This document shows, one piece after another, positions 26,054-35,071 of a DNA stretch of 64,000 bases. Source of the DNA: Mucilaginibacter sp. SJ. Its GTDB lineage: Bacteria; Bacteroidota; Bacteroidia; Sphingobacteriales; Sphingobacteriaceae. The notes under the pieces were generated by a model, which saw nothing but the letters and a program-made list of their open reading frames with translations, was not told the DNA's origin and did no database searches. Both the position numbers and the translations under genes were made by a program. The stretch covers positions 1,798,001 to 1,862,000 of the forward strand of contig NZ_CP118631.1 in assembly GCF_028993635.1 (NCBI RefSeq). Reading direction: 5' to 3'. The number at the start of each line of letters is the position of its first letter. Within the stretch, counting starts at the first letter, position 1.

Positions 26054-26203
26054 TTATGCCCGTCTGATTACACCTAAAAGTACAGCTATGATAGCTATTA
26101 CTAATAATATGTGAATCAAACCACCTCCAAATGGGTGTATAAATGCTCCAAACAGCCATCCTATAACCAGGATAACAGCGATAATGTACAATAAGCCTCT
26201 CAT
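26054..26203 (-). CDS. Small lmo0937/DUF5670-family membrane protein
   Basis: A 49-residue protein not noticed by length filters. My translation begins MRGLLYIIAVILVIGWLFGA and ends with AIIAVLLGVIRRA. It has two hydrophobic helices separated by a short FIHPFGGGLIH loop, exactly the lmo0937 / DUF5670 layout. Such genes are often stress-related in Bacteroidota, but no function is proved. It is alone between ispD and the DUF2795 gene. Confidence 0.75.
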   Translation of the reverse strand: MRGLLYIIAVILVIGWLFGAFIHPFGGGLIHILLVIAIIAVLLGVIRRA

Positions 26204-26309
26204 TTTGTTATGTTTTTAGTTAAGTAAATGTGTAATTACCTATACCAAAACCATTCCAAAATTAGCGGTTAATAAAAAACCCTCATTGCTAAGGGTTTCA
26301 TTATCGTGT

Positions 26310-26531
26310 TTAGTACTCATCTTCATTAAAGAAGAAGTCGTCTTTAGTCGGATAATCCGGCCAGATCTCTTCTATGTTTTCGTACGGTTCGCCATCGTCT
26401 TCAAGTGCCTGAAGGTTTTCGATAACCTCAACAGGAGCGCCTGAACGGATAGCATAATCAATTAATTCATCTTTGGTTGCGGGCCATGGTGCATCTTCAA
26501 GGTGCGATGCCAGTTCAAGTGTCCAATACAT
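26310..26531 (-). CDS. DUF2795 domain protein
   Basis: An acidic 73-aa protein, MYWTLELASHLEDAPWPATK then DELIDYAIRSGAPVEVIENL, matching the DUF2795 helical domain found across bacteria. The C-terminus is rich in Asp/Glu/Phe (PTKDDFFFNEDEY). No known activity. Monocistronic; the next gene (adenosyltransferase) is 93 bases upstream on the same strand. Confidence 0.82.
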   Translation of the reverse strand: MYWTLELASHLEDAPWPATKDELIDYAIRSGAPVEVIENLQALEDDGEPYENIEEIWPDYPTKDDFFFNEDEY

Positions 26532-26624
26532 CGTTTTTATTTATATTATAATTATCAGTAAAATTTACTTTTTCGCAAAAGTATAACATTTTCAAATTGA
26601 ATATCAATATTTTTTTTCAATTTT

Positions 26625-27173
26625 TTAAACCCGTGGTATCCACTGATTTTCAGCTATTTTATCAGCATTAGCAATTTTGCGGGCCAAAGTGAACAGGTAA
26701 TCACTCAATCTGTTCAGATAAATATTCACTTTTTCATCAACTGTACTTTCTTCGGCAAGCTGAACGGTTATCCTCTCGGCACGGCGGCAAACACATCTTG
26801 CAATATGGCAAAATGAAATCACATTACTGCCACCCGGTAAAATAAAATGTTTAAGCGCGGGCAGGCTTTCATTCATGGTATCCATTTCTGCTTCCAGCAT
26901 TTCCACATCACTCATGTGCAGGTCCGGAATAATCATCCGTGACCGCTCCGGGTCGGCTGCCAGTGAGGAGCCGATTGTAAATAACCTGTCCTGTATCTGC
27001 TTCAACACCTCCTTATCATGTGCATCAATATCCTGATCACCAATAAGCCCAATGTACGAGTTAAGCTCATCAACCGTGCCATAGCTTTCAATACGGATAT
27101 GGTGCTTGGGCACACGCGTACCGCCAATTAATGAGGTAAACCCTTTATCGCCCGTTTTAGTATATATTTTCAT
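26625..27173 (-). CDS. Cob(I)alamin adenosyltransferase, PduO type
   Basis: Transfers the adenosyl group from ATP to cob(I)alamin. PduO-type ATP-binding N-terminus KIYTKTGDKGFTSLIGGTRV with the conserved TxxGDxGxT and a G-G-x-R-V turn, then ELNSYIGL, and the catalytic helix region RCVCRRAERITVQL with the conserved Arg residues. The C-terminus LNRLSDYLFTLARK is typical. Length 182 aa is normal. No cobalamin riboswitch is seen in the 239-bp upstream spacer. Confidence 0.93.
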   Translation of the reverse strand: MKIYTKTGDKGFTSLIGGTRVPKHHIRIESYGTVDELNSYIGLIGDQDIDAHDKEVLKQIQDRLFTIGSSLAADPERSRMIIPDLHMSDVEMLEAEMDTMNESLPALKHFILPGGSNVISFCHIARCVCRRAERITVQLAEESTVDEKVNIYLNRLSDYLFTLARKIANADKIAENQWIPRV

Positions 27174-27412
27174 ACTTAATTTAACAAATAAGCCCCCAAC
27201 AATCGGGCTGCAAAAAGCTAATCCTGATTATCAGGCAATTAAAACCCAGCCCAACAAATCTTTTTTTCATGATTGGTGTTATTTCAAATCTATCATCTTA
27301 AATTTTGTATTTCATAACACTTTAGCATATTTTTTGCCAATGAAGTGTAATTTTTAAAATGTTAGCTTAAACTTGCATCCGTGATATCATCAAACATAAT
27401 AGCGTTAAACTC

Positions 27413-28438
27413 ATGAAACCGATCATATTATCATCCAAGCTGCTCTCTTTATCGCTTATCATCCTGCTTTCAACCGGCTTTAGCTGCGGCGGCGACAGTA
27501 AAAGTAGCAGTGGCAGCGACAGTAACAAGGCAGTGGCAGATAAACCGGCCTCTCCTAAAGTAAGCATGGCCAGTTTATTAAGCGAAAAACAATTTAATGA
27601 TCTTTTTCCGCAACGTGATAAATTTTATACTTATGCTGCCTTTATAAAAGCAGCTGATGAACTTGGCATGATCAGTATAAAAGTAACCCGCCGGGCAACA
27701 TCCGTTTACCAGTTGATACGTACTGATAAAAAAACAGGCAAAAAGGCGGTTGTGCGCCAGGATGTTGATTGGAACGAAGAATGGGCCAAAGCCAAACCAG
27801 ATAGCACCTACACCATTGATTATGGCAATTTCTGCACCGAATACAGTGCCGATGTAAATAAAAAGGAACTCGCCGCTTTTTTTGCGCACATCGCGCACGA
27901 AACCCGTCATGGCGTAAATGCTACGTATACCGATGGCCTCATGCTGATCCATGAAAGCAATACCAGCTTGCCATACATTGCCGAAAATGATGAATACCCA
28001 CCTGTGGCCGGTAAAAAATACTATGGCCGCGGACCGATGCAATTGAGCTATAACGGCAATTACGGCTATGCTTCGGATTGTATTTTAGGCGATGATAAAA
28101 TATTGCTCCAAAATCCCGAGATGGTTGAAACCGACCCTGTAATCGCGTTTAAAACCGCCATTTATTTCTGGATGACGCCCCAAACCCACAAACCATCGGC
28201 GCATGATGTGATGACCGGCAAATGGCAACCCAATGCAGAAGATAAAGCCGAAGGCCGCACACCTGGTTTTGGTATGACCATTAATATTGTGAACGGCGAG
28301 GTAGAATGCAATAAGGGCGAAAACATGTATAATATGAACGACAGGATTGGCTTTTACCAGTTTTTCCTGAAGAAATTAGGGATTACTGATGCTAATTGCG
28401 CTTGTTCGTGCGGTAAAATGAAGCCTTATCATTATTAA
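27413..28438 (+). CDS. GH19 chitinase-like lipoprotein
   Basis: Probable secreted hydrolase of glycoside hydrolase family 19, 341 aa. Lipobox STGFSCGG (Cys ~26) and a Ser/Gly linker precede the domain. Family motifs: ELAAFFAHIAHETRHG with the catalytic Glu in AHET, KYYGRGPMQLSYNGNYG, the helix FKTAIYFWMTPQ, and GFGMTINIVNGEVEC near the C-terminus, with a cysteine-rich tail (NCACSCG). It could act on chitin or on peptidoglycan, as several bacterial GH19 enzymes do. It is alone and divergent from the adenosyltransferase. Confidence 0.9.
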   Translation: MKPIILSSKLLSLSLIILLSTGFSCGGDSKSSSGSDSNKAVADKPASPKVSMASLLSEKQFNDLFPQRDKFYTYAAFIKAADELGMISIKVTRRATSVYQLIRTDKKTGKKAVVRQDVDWNEEWAKAKPDSTYTIDYGNFCTEYSADVNKKELAAFFAHIAHETRHGVNATYTDGLMLIHESNTSLPYIAENDEYPPVAGKKYYGRGPMQLSYNGNYGYASDCILGDDKILLQNPEMVETDPVIAFKTAIYFWMTPQTHKPSAHDVMTGKWQPNAEDKAEGRTPGFGMTINIVNGEVECNKGENMYNMNDRIGFYQFFLKKLGITDANCACSCGKMKPYHY

Positions 28439-28511
28439 CGGCTGTATTTTTGAATTTCAAAGCAAAAAAGTTATTATTGTATGAGCATTATACAACACTA
28501 AACTTTAACAT

Positions 28512-29135
28512 TTGGAATCCGCTATTGAAAACGCCGGTTTGTATCCCCCGGCAACCGACCAGTTTGGTGATATCCTGGCCAGCCTGAAAAACAGATTCAG
28601 GATTGAACAAACCGGGCATATTGATTTTCATTTAGAGCAGTTTAGTATTTTCAAAGACTATCTCGACATTAGTGTAAAGGAATCATACGCTATAAAAAAT
28701 AAAAATAACGACAGCTATATGCTGTTTACCGAATGCCAGTCAAAACATATCGGGCATCATCACGGTAAGACCGTGACCTATACACCATATCAAACCTGGG
28801 CACTGGCTTATTTAAAGCATGATTTTGGCCGGGTACTCATCAGGCGCGAAACATTTGTTGACAAGATCATTGAACTGATCCACCCGGTTGAGCTTGATTT
28901 TGCCGAAGACAAGGCTTTTAGTGATACTTTTTATATGCTGGTAAGTGACCGACAAAAAGCAATTACCGGTACCGATCGTAATTTCCGCAACGTGGTAATG
29001 GATATCAGGCTGGATGATTTTGTAATAGAAATTGTTGAGCACACCCTAATTATCGGTAATACCCACGCCATATCTGCAGAAAAAGCCTTGCACCTGGCAG
29101 AGTTTGTTTCAAGATTATGCACTACGTGTGATTAA
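28512..29135 (+). CDS. Protein of unknown function
   Basis: I do not recognise this 207-aa protein. It starts at TTG 28512, since no ATG is available before the conserved-looking part. There is no signal peptide or membrane segment; it is acidic and mixed alpha/beta, with a His cluster SKHIGHHHGKTV near residue 78 and two late strands VVMDIRLDDFVIEIVEH and TLIIGN. It follows the GH19 gene by 73 bases without a visible terminator, so they may be co-transcribed. The codon pattern is like its neighbours, so I believe it is a real gene. Confidence 0.65.
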   Translation: MESAIENAGLYPPATDQFGDILASLKNRFRIEQTGHIDFHLEQFSIFKDYLDISVKESYAIKNKNNDSYMLFTECQSKHIGHHHGKTVTYTPYQTWALAYLKHDFGRVLIRRETFVDKIIELIHPVELDFAEDKAFSDTFYMLVSDRQKAITGTDRNFRNVVMDIRLDDFVIEIVEHTLIIGNTHAISAEKALHLAEFVSRLCTTCD

Positions 29136-29185
29136 GTATACAACTTAAATGTGGATAGTAAATTAGCAGCAACAGATAAAATAAT

Positions 29186-29277
29186 TGCTGTTGTTTGTAG
29201 AAACGCATAATAGCGTCTCCCGTCATCTATCCCTACCGATATGTTCAGAGACGCAATTATGCGCCTCTACAGCAATC
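29186..29277. repeat. Palindromic intergenic repeat (GAGACGCAATTATGCG type)
   Basis: Left TTGTAGAAACGCATAATAG then CGTCTC; right GAGACGCAATTATGCGCCTC then TACAGCAATC. Imperfect inverted ends around ~25 bp. The right end runs into the stop codon of the serine hydrolase. A dispersed repeat type common in the phylum. Confidence 0.55.
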
Positions 29278-30925
29278 ATTTTAATACCGCCGGTAAAATA
29301 TAATCCTTCATCATTTTATCAACCTGCGGATGCGCGTAAGGTTTGTTGTAGGCCTCGGCGGTTATAATAACCACCAGCGGCTCATTGGTAAAAACAAAGA
29401 TCTTATTGCCGCCATTGCCTGAGCAGTAGTAAGTCTCGTAAGCTTTGTTGTTTACCGTATAGGTTTTGTTCCAGAACAGGTAACCGTAAAAGCCCTCACC
29501 TACTACATCTTTTGGTAACGTAAGGTGTTTGGTAAATGATTCTTTAACCCAGTTTTGCGAAATTACCTGTTTGCCATTCCATACACCGCCATTTTTATAC
29601 AATTGCCCGAACTTGGCAAAATCAAGCGAGCGCATTTGCAGACCGCCCGCGGTATTGGGTACATTCTGCGGTGTGTATTGCCAGCGATAATTACTGATAC
29701 CCAATGGCTTGAACAGATTTTCAGCCGAATATTTATCAAGTCCGCCGGGCACCGATTTGTTCAGAATATCGCCCAATACCACCACGCCCGCTGTAAAATA
29801 ATTCCATTGCCTGCCTGCTTTTTTATTGCTGTCTGTTTTAAGGTTGAGCGTGAATTTAACCCAATCATCGGTGGGGTACATGTTTTCCTCGTTCCCCGGC
29901 GAATCACTTTGGTTGTCATCCGCGTCAAAAACAGAGCTCATGGTAAGCAGGCTTTTTAGTGTTACATTTTCTTTTTGAGGCGAGTAGTTACTGAACTGCT
30001 TAAGGTCATAAAACTCCTTTAAAGTTTGATCAATGCTTTTGATATAACCATCATGAACTGCTATCCCCGTCATAGCCGAAGCAAATGTTTTGCCCACCGA
30101 ACGGGGATTGTGCAATGAATCGCGCGCGCTGCCGTTAAAATACTCCTCAATAAGCAACTTGCCGTTCCTGATCACTACCACGCTGGTGATCTGTTTAAAC
30201 CTGTTGCCGGCAATAAGGGCATTCATCTCCATAATCTTCTTTTTATCAAAATCTTCTTTTGATACCTGCCAGCCGCTGCCTGGCTTTATGGGTTGCAATT
30301 CGGCGTCTTTTAGATCAATTGCCGGTACGGTAAACCTGATCTCTCCCTGTGCTATCAGCTCACCTATTTTCAAATCAGGGACAGTAATATAAGGCCTTAC
30401 TTCAATTTTGAGCTGGTGCGTACCTGTAGTAAGCGCATCTTCCCCGCCATGGGCCATAAACCTTCCCCATAAAAAGCGCCCCCATGAATCTTCTCCCCGG
30501 CTACTGATGAGCGGGACAAAAATGGAGGTCCTTGTGTTTTTTACGATGGGCAAATTGGCCCCTTTATGCAGGTTTTCCTGGTAAACCTGCCTGCCATCCA
30601 CATAAAAAACAAACTGGAAATTTCCCTGGTTCAACTGTTCAACACTTAACAACGGCTGTAAGCTATGCTGGTAATTGGTTAATGAATTGGCCAGCAAAAG
30701 CCTCATATACAAATTATTGGCAGTTTTAGCCTCATAGCTTGTTAACAAATCGCTTTGTTGCAGTTTTTCAAGCGGGATAGTATCCGCCTCAAAAACAACC
30801 TTACCCATATTGGCTTTTTGAAGAACGGAGGTTATAGGTTCAGGTTCGATGATATTGCCCGCCTGCGCGAATGTTTTACAGGCGGTTGTAAGTATAATGG
30901 AGATTATGAGTAAATAACGTTTCAT
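29276..30925 (-). CDS. Secreted class-C beta-lactamase-fold serine hydrolase
   Basis: Penicillin-binding-protein-like hydrolase of the beta-lactamase (PF00144) family, 549 aa. A signal peptide ends at KTFAQ (~21). An N-terminal ~190-residue region (TSIFVPLISSRGEDSWGRF) is Bacteroidota-specific. The catalytic domain shows the S-x-x-K motif in SVGKTFASAMTG (~residue 280), the second motif region WNYFTAGVVV and a C-terminal GNGGNKIFVF strand in place of KTG. Likely an esterase or peptidase rather than a true beta-lactamase. It follows an AraC regulator by 58 bases on the same strand. Confidence 0.85.
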   Translation of the reverse strand: MKRYLLIISIILTTACKTFAQAGNIIEPEPITSVLQKANMGKVVFEADTIPLEKLQQSDLLTSYEAKTANNLYMRLLLANSLTNYQHSLQPLLSVEQLNQGNFQFVFYVDGRQVYQENLHKGANLPIVKNTRTSIFVPLISSRGEDSWGRFLWGRFMAHGGEDALTTGTHQLKIEVRPYITVPDLKIGELIAQGEIRFTVPAIDLKDAELQPIKPGSGWQVSKEDFDKKKIMEMNALIAGNRFKQITSVVVIRNGKLLIEEYFNGSARDSLHNPRSVGKTFASAMTGIAVHDGYIKSIDQTLKEFYDLKQFSNYSPQKENVTLKSLLTMSSVFDADDNQSDSPGNEENMYPTDDWVKFTLNLKTDSNKKAGRQWNYFTAGVVVLGDILNKSVPGGLDKYSAENLFKPLGISNYRWQYTPQNVPNTAGGLQMRSLDFAKFGQLYKNGGVWNGKQVISQNWVKESFTKHLTLPKDVVGEGFYGYLFWNKTYTVNNKAYETYYCSGNGGNKIFVFTNEPLVVIITAEAYNKPYAHPQVDKMMKDYILPAVLK

Positions 30926-30983
30926 TTTAATTGTTTAGATATTACAAATCTGCTTCTATCAACACTTTTAAAATAGAACAGAA

Positions 30984-31799
30984 TTAACATGGCCTTAATA
31001 AAAACTTACGATATGCCGACGGATTACTGCCGCCAAACTGTTTAAAGCAACGCAAAAAATGGCTTTGATCGGCAAATCCGCAGGCAAAGGCGATATCTGT
31101 TAAGGATAACCCGCCATCTGCCAATAAAGCGAACGATTTTTCAACCCTGAGCTTGCGGATATATTCGCCCATGGTACAATTGAAATATCTCGAAAAATCA
31201 CGGGATAAATGGACCGGGTGGAGCTGTAATAGCCCGGAAAGTCCGGCAAGCGTATGCTTCTGTGCAGGATCATCGGCCAGCAACATTTTCAGCTTGCCAA
31301 CCCATGCAGGAATTTGCCGTGAGGTGCCAGTATTATTTACCTGCATCATATTGAGCGTTTGCAGCAATAACATTTCTACTGTCATTGCGGTCAGCTCGTC
31401 ACAAACCTTTGATTCTTTAAAAATCCGGTATAAAAGAAATTTCACATCCGGGTCCTGAATGGCAAAGCTGCCTTCCGGTTTATCCTGTTTTAATTCCAGG
31501 TTATCGAACCAGCACTTTTGCAATTCAATATGAAAGCCACGGGTAAAACCTTTGGGCTTGACGTTATAATGCGGATCATGCCAGTTATGAAACAGCAGGC
31601 TGCCTGCCGGGCAATGATAAACTTCCTTTTTATTACCCTCAATAACATTACCGGCCAATATAAAAGTGAAGTAGGCATTTTCATGGTAATGCCAGTCTAC
31701 CTTATCAAGGGTATATTCGGTATCAGTTATGGTGATACCCTGTAAACGCGTTGTATGATTGGTTTGCCCGTAGAAGCTGCCTGTTTGTAGTTGTTTCAC
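30984..31799 (-). CDS. AraC-family transcriptional regulator
   Basis: DNA-binding regulator, 271 aa. The N-terminal ~110 residues are a cupin-type sensor (VDWHYHENAYFTFILAGNVI and CPAGSLLFHNWHDPHYN). The C-terminal ~100 residues carry two helix-turn-helix units, with LSLTDIAFACGFADQSHFLR then FKQFGGSNPSAYRKF, the AraC signature. It is upstream of and co-oriented with the serine hydrolase and may control it. The effector is unknown. Confidence 0.93.
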   Translation of the reverse strand: MKQLQTGSFYGQTNHTTRLQGITITDTEYTLDKVDWHYHENAYFTFILAGNVIEGNKKEVYHCPAGSLLFHNWHDPHYNVKPKGFTRGFHIELQKCWFDNLELKQDKPEGSFAIQDPDVKFLLYRIFKESKVCDELTAMTVEMLLLQTLNMMQVNNTGTSRQIPAWVGKLKMLLADDPAQKHTLAGLSGLLQLHPVHLSRDFSRYFNCTMGEYIRKLRVEKSFALLADGGLSLTDIAFACGFADQSHFLRCFKQFGGSNPSAYRKFLLRPC

Positions 31800-31854
31800 G
31801 GCGAAGATTATTGAGTTAATAAACGCTATAACTCCCCTTTCAGGGCCGGGGCCC

Positions 31855-32595
31855 TTACACCTCCTCTACCCTGCGGTCAACGGTTTGAACATTGGTATTA
31901 ACGTAGTCATTCTCTATCAACCCGTCACGCATCCTCACTATACGGTGGGCATGCAGGGCAATATCTTCTTCGTGCGTTACCAGGATAATGGTGTTGCCTT
32001 TGGCGTGGATATCTTCAATAAGGCCCATGATCTCGATGGATGTTTTGGTATCAAGGTTACCTGTTGGCTCATCGGCCAGTATAATGGATGGATCATTAAT
32101 AAGCGCCCTTGCTACCGCAACACGCTGCCTTTGCCCCCCCGAAAGCTCGTTTGGTTTGTGATCCATACGGTGGCCAAGGCCAACATTTTTTAATGCATTG
32201 CCGGCACGTTCCTTACGTTTATCTTTATTAACGCCGGCGTAGATTAGCGGCAGCGCCACATTATCCAAAGCAGTATTACGGGGCAGCAGGTTAAATGTCT
32301 GGAACACGAAACCAATTTCCGAGTTACGTACTTCGGCAAGCTGGCTATCGGTCATGTGGCTCACATCTATTCCGTTAAGGATGTACTGCCCTTTGGTTGG
32401 GGTATCCAAACAGCCCAAAATATTCATGAGGGTTGATTTGCCGGAGCCGGAAGGGCCCATTAAAGCCACAAATTCGCCTTTGTTAATAGAAAGCGAAACA
32501 GATTTAAGTGCGTGGATCACCTCGGCACCTATTACATATTTACGCCCGATATCTTTTATGGTTATTAACGGCTTGGCAGTATTTATTGGCTCCAT
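31855..32595 (-). CDS. LolD/MacB-type ABC transporter ATP-binding protein
   Basis: ATPase of a lipoprotein-release or macrolide-type exporter, 246 aa. Walker [13 protein letters not shown] (~48-56), Q-loop [10 protein letters not shown], signature [15 protein letters not shown], Walker [14 protein letters not shown] and H-switch ILVTHEED are all intact. The [11 protein letters not shown] segment is LolD/MacB-like. No permease is adjacent; the MacB-like permease at 22557 is a possible partner. It is downstream of gatC beyond a heptamer array. Confidence 0.93.
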   Translation of the reverse strand: MEPINTAKPLITIKDIGRKYVIGAEVIHALKSVSLSINKGEFVALMGPSGSGKSTLMNILGCLDTPTKGQYILNGIDVSHMTDSQLAEVRNSEIGFVFQTFNLLPRNTALDNVALPLIYAGVNKDKRKERAGNALKNVGLGHRMDHKPNELSGGQRQRVAVARALINDPSIILADEPTGNLDTKTSIEIMGLIEDIHAKGNTIILVTHEEDIALHAHRIVRMRDGLIENDYVNTNVQTVDRRVEEV

Positions 32596-32645
32596 GAATT
32601 ATTTTTTGTTTGGACTGCACTGGGGTGCCTAATGTTACAGTATTA

Positions 32646-32730
32646 AAGTCGAAAGTCTTGAGTTTTTAGTCGAAAGTCTTTTTTCAATATCAAAACTTAA
32701 GACTTTCGACTCCGGACTTAAGACTTTGAA
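32646..32730. repeat. Inverted heptamer array, AGTCGAA word family
   Basis: Left: AGTCGAA, AGTCTTG, AGTTTTT, AGTCGAA, AGTCTTT. Right: complement CTTAAGACTTTCGACTCC then GGACTTAAGACTTTG. It ends one base before the gatC stop, so its hairpin probably also ends the gatC transcript. Confidence 0.75.
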
Positions 32731-32731
32731 C

Positions 32732-33022
32732 TTATTTCTCAATCACCTTGGCCACTAAAAAGTAATCATCATCATGCTTAGGGGCATTTTCCAAAGCTTC
32801 TTCGTGGGTAATTTGCTGTTTCACCACGTCTTCGCGCAGCACGTTAGCACCGGTGGTCATGTAAACCAGTGGTTCAACACCCGTGGTATCCACCTCGTTC
32901 AATTTAGCCATAAAATCAAGGATCTTGCTCATATCCTTCATGTTATCCTGTACTTCGGCTTCGGTAAGTTCAAGGCGGGCCAGGTGGGCTACTTTTTCAA
33001 CGGTTTCTTTATCAATGGTCAT
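32732..33022 (-). CDS. gatC: Aspartyl/glutamyl-tRNA amidotransferase subunit C
   Basis: Small subunit of GatCAB, which amidates mischarged Glu-tRNAGln or Asp-tRNAAsn. 96 aa, with the typical N-terminus ETVEKVAHLARLELTEAEVQ, the middle ILDFMAKLNEVDTTGVEPL, and the C-terminal ENAPKHDDDYFLVAKVIEK. gatA and gatB are not in the window, which is common in this phylum. Its ATG overlaps the stop of a decayed plsC paralogue. Confidence 0.95.
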   Translation of the reverse strand: MTIDKETVEKVAHLARLELTEAEVQDNMKDMSKILDFMAKLNEVDTTGVEPLVYMTTGANVLREDVVKQQITHEEALENAPKHDDDYFLVAKVIEK

Positions 33023-33147
33023 GCGTGTTGTTTTTGTTTTATTATAGCGTGAACCTCATTACGCAAAGCGCCGGCATCATCTATGCTTCAATGGGCCGTT
33101 TCAATGGGTTTATGCACAAATATATTACAAATTCCCGGTCTGCTGTC
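33019..33147 (-). pseudogene. Decayed C-terminal remnant of a plsC paralogue
   Basis: Read on the minus strand this spacer translates as SRPGICNIFVHKPIETAH, a stop, then SIDDAGALRNEVHAIIK. The intact plsC just upstream ends with SRPGRCKFKVHKPVETAH then LNIEDADALRDEVFEIMN, so both halves match residue by residue (about 60% identity by eye). The remnant has an in-frame TGA and lacks everything before the SRPG segment. Its frame ends at a TGA overlapping the gatC start (ATGA). I read it as what is left of a tandem plsC duplication. Confidence 0.75.
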
Positions 33148-33157
33148 ATATAATTGA

Positions 33158-33919
33158 CTAAGCCAGGGTAGAAACAGCGCCTTCAAACTTTAAATGATTG
33201 TTCATAATTTCAAATACCTCATCCCGTAAAGCATCCGCGTCCTCAATATTCAGATGGGCGGTTTCAACAGGTTTGTGTACCTTAAATTTACACCGGCCCG
33301 GTCTGCTGCCATGCTTAGTGCCTGTATCCCAAAGTATTTGCCAGGCATTGGCCGAAGAAACCGGGATGACAGGTATTTTCAGCTCAATAGCCAGCCTGAA
33401 AGGGCCATTTTTAAACGGGCAAAGCTGCGGGGGGTAATGATCTGAAATACCACCTTCGGGGAAAATGATGAGAGAAACGCCCTCCTGTAATTTTTCGGAT
33501 GCTTTTTTAAACGCCCGGAACGACGACATCTTACTATCCCGGTTAACAGGAATATCCACTGTACGGAAAAACAGACCGGTTACCAGGCCGTCTTCCAGCT
33601 CCTGCTTGCCCATAAAACAGCAATTGCTTTTAACCAGGATACACATAGCCGAAATATCAAGGTTTGAGGTATGATTAGGGCAAATGATGTAAGGCCTGCT
33701 CCAGTCAATCGGTTGTTCATATTCAAAACGGTAAAAAATCCCCACAAAAGCCGAACTAACTAATCCCCAGACCCTTCTGAATGAATTGAGCGTATGATAG
33801 CGTTCGGGTTTACGCGAAAAATAATAAAAAAAAGGCCATAATATGAGGTAGCCCATGGCTACGCTCAGGATATAAAGATATACATGTACTTTTCTCAATA
33901 TCATTTTCATCATCACCAA
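33158..33919 (-). CDS. plsC: PlsC-type lysophospholipid (1-acylglycerol-3-phosphate) acyltransferase
   Basis: Membrane enzyme that adds the second acyl chain to lysophosphatidic acid. The N-terminal membrane helix VHVYLYILSVAMGYLILWPF is followed by the HX4D motif NHTSNLDIS (block I), FMGKQEL, VDIPVNRDSKM, and block III IIFPEGGISD, then IPVIPVS. 253 aa. Several Met codons crowd the start (33919 to 33910); the exact one is uncertain. It is divergent from trpS and upstream of a remnant of its own paralogue and gatC. Confidence 0.9.
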   Translation of the reverse strand: MVMMKMILRKVHVYLYILSVAMGYLILWPFFYYFSRKPERYHTLNSFRRVWGLVSSAFVGIFYRFEYEQPIDWSRPYIICPNHTSNLDISAMCILVKSNCCFMGKQELEDGLVTGLFFRTVDIPVNRDSKMSSFRAFKKASEKLQEGVSLIIFPEGGISDHYPPQLCPFKNGPFRLAIELKIPVIPVSSANAWQILWDTGTKHGSRPGRCKFKVHKPVETAHLNIEDADALRDEVFEIMNNHLKFEGAVSTLA

Positions 33920-33935
33920 AAATAGAAAAATTCCT

Positions 33936-33943
33936 TACTTTCG
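33936..33943 (+). promoter_or_regulatory. Putative -7 promoter element of trpS
   Basis: TACTTTCG lies seven bases before the ATG at 33951, close to TAnnTTTG. Transcription would then begin at or next to the start codon. Confidence 0.45.
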
Positions 33944-33950
33944 CCACACT

Positions 33951-34946
33951 ATGGAGACTGTTGTTAGTGGCATCCGTTCGACCGGAAACTTACATTTAGG
34001 AAATTATTACGGGGCGTTGCAAAACTTTATAAAAATGCAGGATGAATACAACTGCTTTTTCTTTATTGCCGACCTCCACTCGTTAACTACACACCCTACG
34101 CCCGCCAATTTGCATGGCAACGTAAAACAGGTGCTGATAGAATATTTAGCCGCGGGCATCGACCCGGAAAAAGCTACCATATACGTACAATCGGACGTTC
34201 CGGAGGTTACCGAATTATACCTGTACCTGAACATGAACGCCTATTTGGGCGAACTGGAACGAGCAACATCATTTAAAGACAAGGTACGCGCCAATCCCGA
34301 AAATGTGAACGCCGGCCTGCTTACCTACCCAGTTTTAATGGCGGCGGATATTATTATTCACAAAGCTACTAAAGTGCCTGTAGGTAAAGATCAGGAGCAG
34401 CATCTTGAAATGGCCCGCACTTTTGGCAACCGTTTCAACAGGCTATATAACCATGATTATTTTCCCGAGCCTTTTGCCTTTAGCTTTGGCGAAAGTTTGG
34501 TAAAAATTCCGGGATTAGATGGCAAGGGAAAAATGGGTAAATCAGAAGGCGAAGGCAATGCCATATTTTTAGGCGATACCCCTGAAGCTATCCGCAAAAA
34601 AGTAATGCGCGCGGTAACCGATAGCGGCCCTACCGTTGAAAACCAGCAAAAACCACAGGAGATCCAAAACCTGTTCGATTTAATGAAGGTTGTTTCCACC
34701 CCTGATACCCTCGCCCACTTTGACGGGCTTTATAATAAAATGGCTATCCGTTACGGCGATTTAAAGAAACAACTTGCCGAAGATATGGTACTGGCAACGG
34801 CCCCTATCCGCGACAGGATCAACGCCATTGCCAACGACGCCGATTACCTGCGCAAAGTAGCCGAAATGGGTGCCGAAAAGGCCCGCGAAAGCGCGTCAAG
34901 AACGATAAAGGAAGTTAGAGAGATCATCGGCTTCAGGAAATTTTAA
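33951..34946 (+). CDS. trpS: Tryptophanyl-tRNA synthetase
   Basis: Class I synthetase that charges tRNATrp, 331 aa. HIGH-type motif STGNLHLGNYYGAL (residues 10-23) and KMSKS-type motif KMGKSEGEGN (194-203) are present. ATP and tryptophan pocket segments FFIADLHSL and YPVLMAADIIIH follow the bacterial type, and VPVGKDQEQHLEMAR is conserved. Length and domain order are normal. A heptamer array separates it from the kinase gene downstream. Confidence 0.96.
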   Translation: METVVSGIRSTGNLHLGNYYGALQNFIKMQDEYNCFFFIADLHSLTTHPTPANLHGNVKQVLIEYLAAGIDPEKATIYVQSDVPEVTELYLYLNMNAYLGELERATSFKDKVRANPENVNAGLLTYPVLMAADIIIHKATKVPVGKDQEQHLEMARTFGNRFNRLYNHDYFPEPFAFSFGESLVKIPGLDGKGKMGKSEGEGNAIFLGDTPEAIRKKVMRAVTDSGPTVENQQKPQEIQNLFDLMKVVSTPDTLAHFDGLYNKMAIRYGDLKKQLAEDMVLATAPIRDRINAIANDADYLRKVAEMGAEKARESASRTIKEVREIIGFRKF

Positions 34947-34960
34947 ATAGCGGGTTTTGA

Positions 34961-35068
34961 TAGTTCATAGTTCATAGTGTATATTAGTCGGAGTTCATTT
35001 CAAAACAGCGGGTGTTCTTCGTTAAAAACATCAGCTATGAACCATGAACTATAACCCATGAACTAAAA
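34961..35068. repeat. Inverted heptamer array, TATGAAC/TAGTTCA words
   Basis: Left: TAGTTCA, TAGTTCA, TAGTGTA. Right: GCTATGA, ACCATGA, ACTATAA, CCCATGA, ACTAAAA, an exact 7-bp step. The right arm ends three bases before the ATG of the deoxynucleoside kinase. Same word as 16898-16932. Confidence 0.75.
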
Positions 35069-35071
35069 TAT

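Noticed and set aside
26940..27412. Cobalamin riboswitch before the adenosyltransferase
   Set aside because: I looked for a B12-box-like GCCACTG and the associated stem pattern in the spacer and saw none.
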